Assembly: GCA_021324035.1 (NCBI GenBank)
Contig: JAJPJU010000154.1
Coordinates: 1 to 6,789 of the forward strand
DNA: 6,789 nucleotides
Origin: Spartobacteria bacterium
GTDB lineage: Bacteria > Verrucomicrobiota > Verrucomicrobiia > Chthoniobacterales > UBA10450
Direction: 5' to 3'
Under the pieces are notes generated by a model. It ran no database searches. It saw only the letters and a list, made by a program, of their open reading frames with translations, and was not told the origin of the DNA. Shown here piece by piece: positions 6,105 to 6,789 of the stretch; the stretch's first letter is position 1, and every line of letters starts with the position of its first letter. Both the position numbers and the translations under genes were made by a program.

Positions 6105-6789
6105 TTTCCGGCGCCAATGGCGAGTCCGCTGCGGGCTTCGTTACCGGCCTCGCTCACTTGTGTCGGAAGCGAGCGATTAAAAGTCTGCATGATGCGGCCC
6201 ATCAAATTGGGAAAAATCGCGTTGGCCACGATGATCAAATAAGCGGTAACGGGCATGACCAGGTTGGGTTTGCCTCGACGGCAGGCGTTGAGAATTTTCC
6301 GAGCGGCCCGCTCAACCGAGATCGATGCGAACGGAAGTTTGTTGGCGACTTTGAACCAGCGGAATTCAGCAGCATGATCGCCCTTAAATTTTGCATGAAC
6401 TTCCGAGCCGGTCCGCATCATTCCAGGCGTGACGGTTGTGACGTAGATTTTGTCCCGGGCGAGTTCAGCGCGAATTGAATCCGAAAATCCCGCGAGGGCG
6501 AACTTGCTGGCGGAGTAGGGCGCCATGTGCGGCACGGCGAACCGTCCGCCAATTGAAGAGATGTTGACGATTCGCCCACCTCCTTTCGCGCGCATATGCG
6601 GAGCGATCAACCAATACAAAATGAACGGCGCCCAAAAATGAACGCGCATGGCCTGGTCGAAATCCTTGAACTGCATATGAGCAAGCGGACCGACCTCAAT
6701 GATGCCGGCGTTGTTAATGAGAATGTCGATTCTGCCGAAACGTTGCAGGGTTTGCTGGACAGCTGATTGAATCTGGGCCGTCTCCGTCA
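6101..6789 (-). CDS. Short-chain dehydrogenase/reductase, N-terminus cut by window edge
   Basis: This is a classical SDR: a Rossmann-fold NAD(P)-dependent oxidoreductase of undetermined substrate. The last 228 residues are visible and the frame is open at the right edge, so the N-terminal TGxxxGIG cofactor loop lies outside. Counting from the first whole codon, it shows DILINNAG (21-28), the central Asn-Ala-Gly motif; RIVNISS (72-78), with catalytic Ser78; YSASK (91-95), with the Tyr91/Lys95 pair at the expected 13-residue spacing; and TPGMMRTG (120-127), the cofactor-contacting PG loop. A hydrophobic stretch, TAYLIIVANAIFPNLM, near the C-terminus may contact a membrane, as in several SDRs acting on lipid substrates, but that is inference. 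The internal Met codon at 6676 is not the start, because conserved SDR sequence continues upstream of it. It overlaps the phosphodiesterase gene by 4 nt, so the two are probably co-transcribed. Confidence 0.93.
   Translation of the reverse strand, partial: TETAQIQSAVQQTLQRFGRIDILINNAGIIEVGPLAHMQFKDFDQAMRVHFWAPFILYWLIAPHMRAKGGGRIVNISSIGGRFAVPHMAPYSASKFALAGFSDSIRAELARDKIYVTTVTPGMMRTGSEVHAKFKGDHAAEFRWFKVANKLPFASISVERAARKILNACRRGKPNLVMPVTAYLIIVANAIFPNLMGRIMQTFNRSLPTQVSEAGNEARSGLAIGAGK

Noticed and set aside
6029..6478. Plus-strand open frame of 149 codons opposite the dehydrogenase
   Set aside because: The opposite strand encodes conserved SDR motifs in the correct frame, and this frame shows no domain or plausible start signal.

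Overview
This is a compact, GC-rich bacterial chromosome segment. Recognisable genes fill almost all of it and no stretch over 300 bases lacks a gene. The best guess at origin is Verrucomicrobiota, probably a soil lineage of the Chthoniobacterales type. Three things point there: the SecA sequence (its N-terminus, a long insertion in the preprotein-crosslinking region and a C-terminal SEC-C zinc motif), the poor or absent Shine-Dalgarno sequences, and the repeats beside genes. That placement rests on recalled family resemblance, not on a search.

Left part (1-1958), all on the minus strand. In transcription order it holds a secreted metallo-hydrolase of the subclass B3 metallo-beta-lactamase type, a RidA-family enamine/imine deaminase, and the first 177 codons of orotate phosphoribosyltransferase (pyrE), which is cut by the left edge. 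The metallo-hydrolase and RidA are 35 bp apart. RidA and pyrE are separated by 88 bp that contain three back-to-back hairpins, two of which form a REPIN-like nested inverted repeat.

Centre (1959-5566), on the plus strand. A 134 bp divergent region separates the hydrolase from secA, the motor ATPase of the Sec preprotein translocase (994 aa). A small predicted lipoprotein of unknown function follows secA after 57 bp. Its tail contains a 21-nt-period direct repeat.

Right part (5556-6789), on the minus strand. A short-chain dehydrogenase/reductase, cut at its N-terminus by the right edge, is followed by a 2H-family RNA 2',3'-cyclic phosphodiesterase (ThpR/LigT type). The two genes overlap by the 4-nt GTGA arrangement that suggests translational coupling. 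The phosphodiesterase gene meets the lipoprotein gene tail to tail, with an 11 bp overlap.

The genes are mostly housekeeping (protein export, pyrimidine synthesis, metabolite repair) plus generic enzymes. I see no clear new multi-gene system, phage, transposase, CRISPR array or RNA gene. The observations most worth checking are the REPIN-like element with a possible repeat-derived RidA tail, the repeat-bearing lipoprotein C-terminus, the intact B3-type active site, and the enlarged SecA crosslinking domain.
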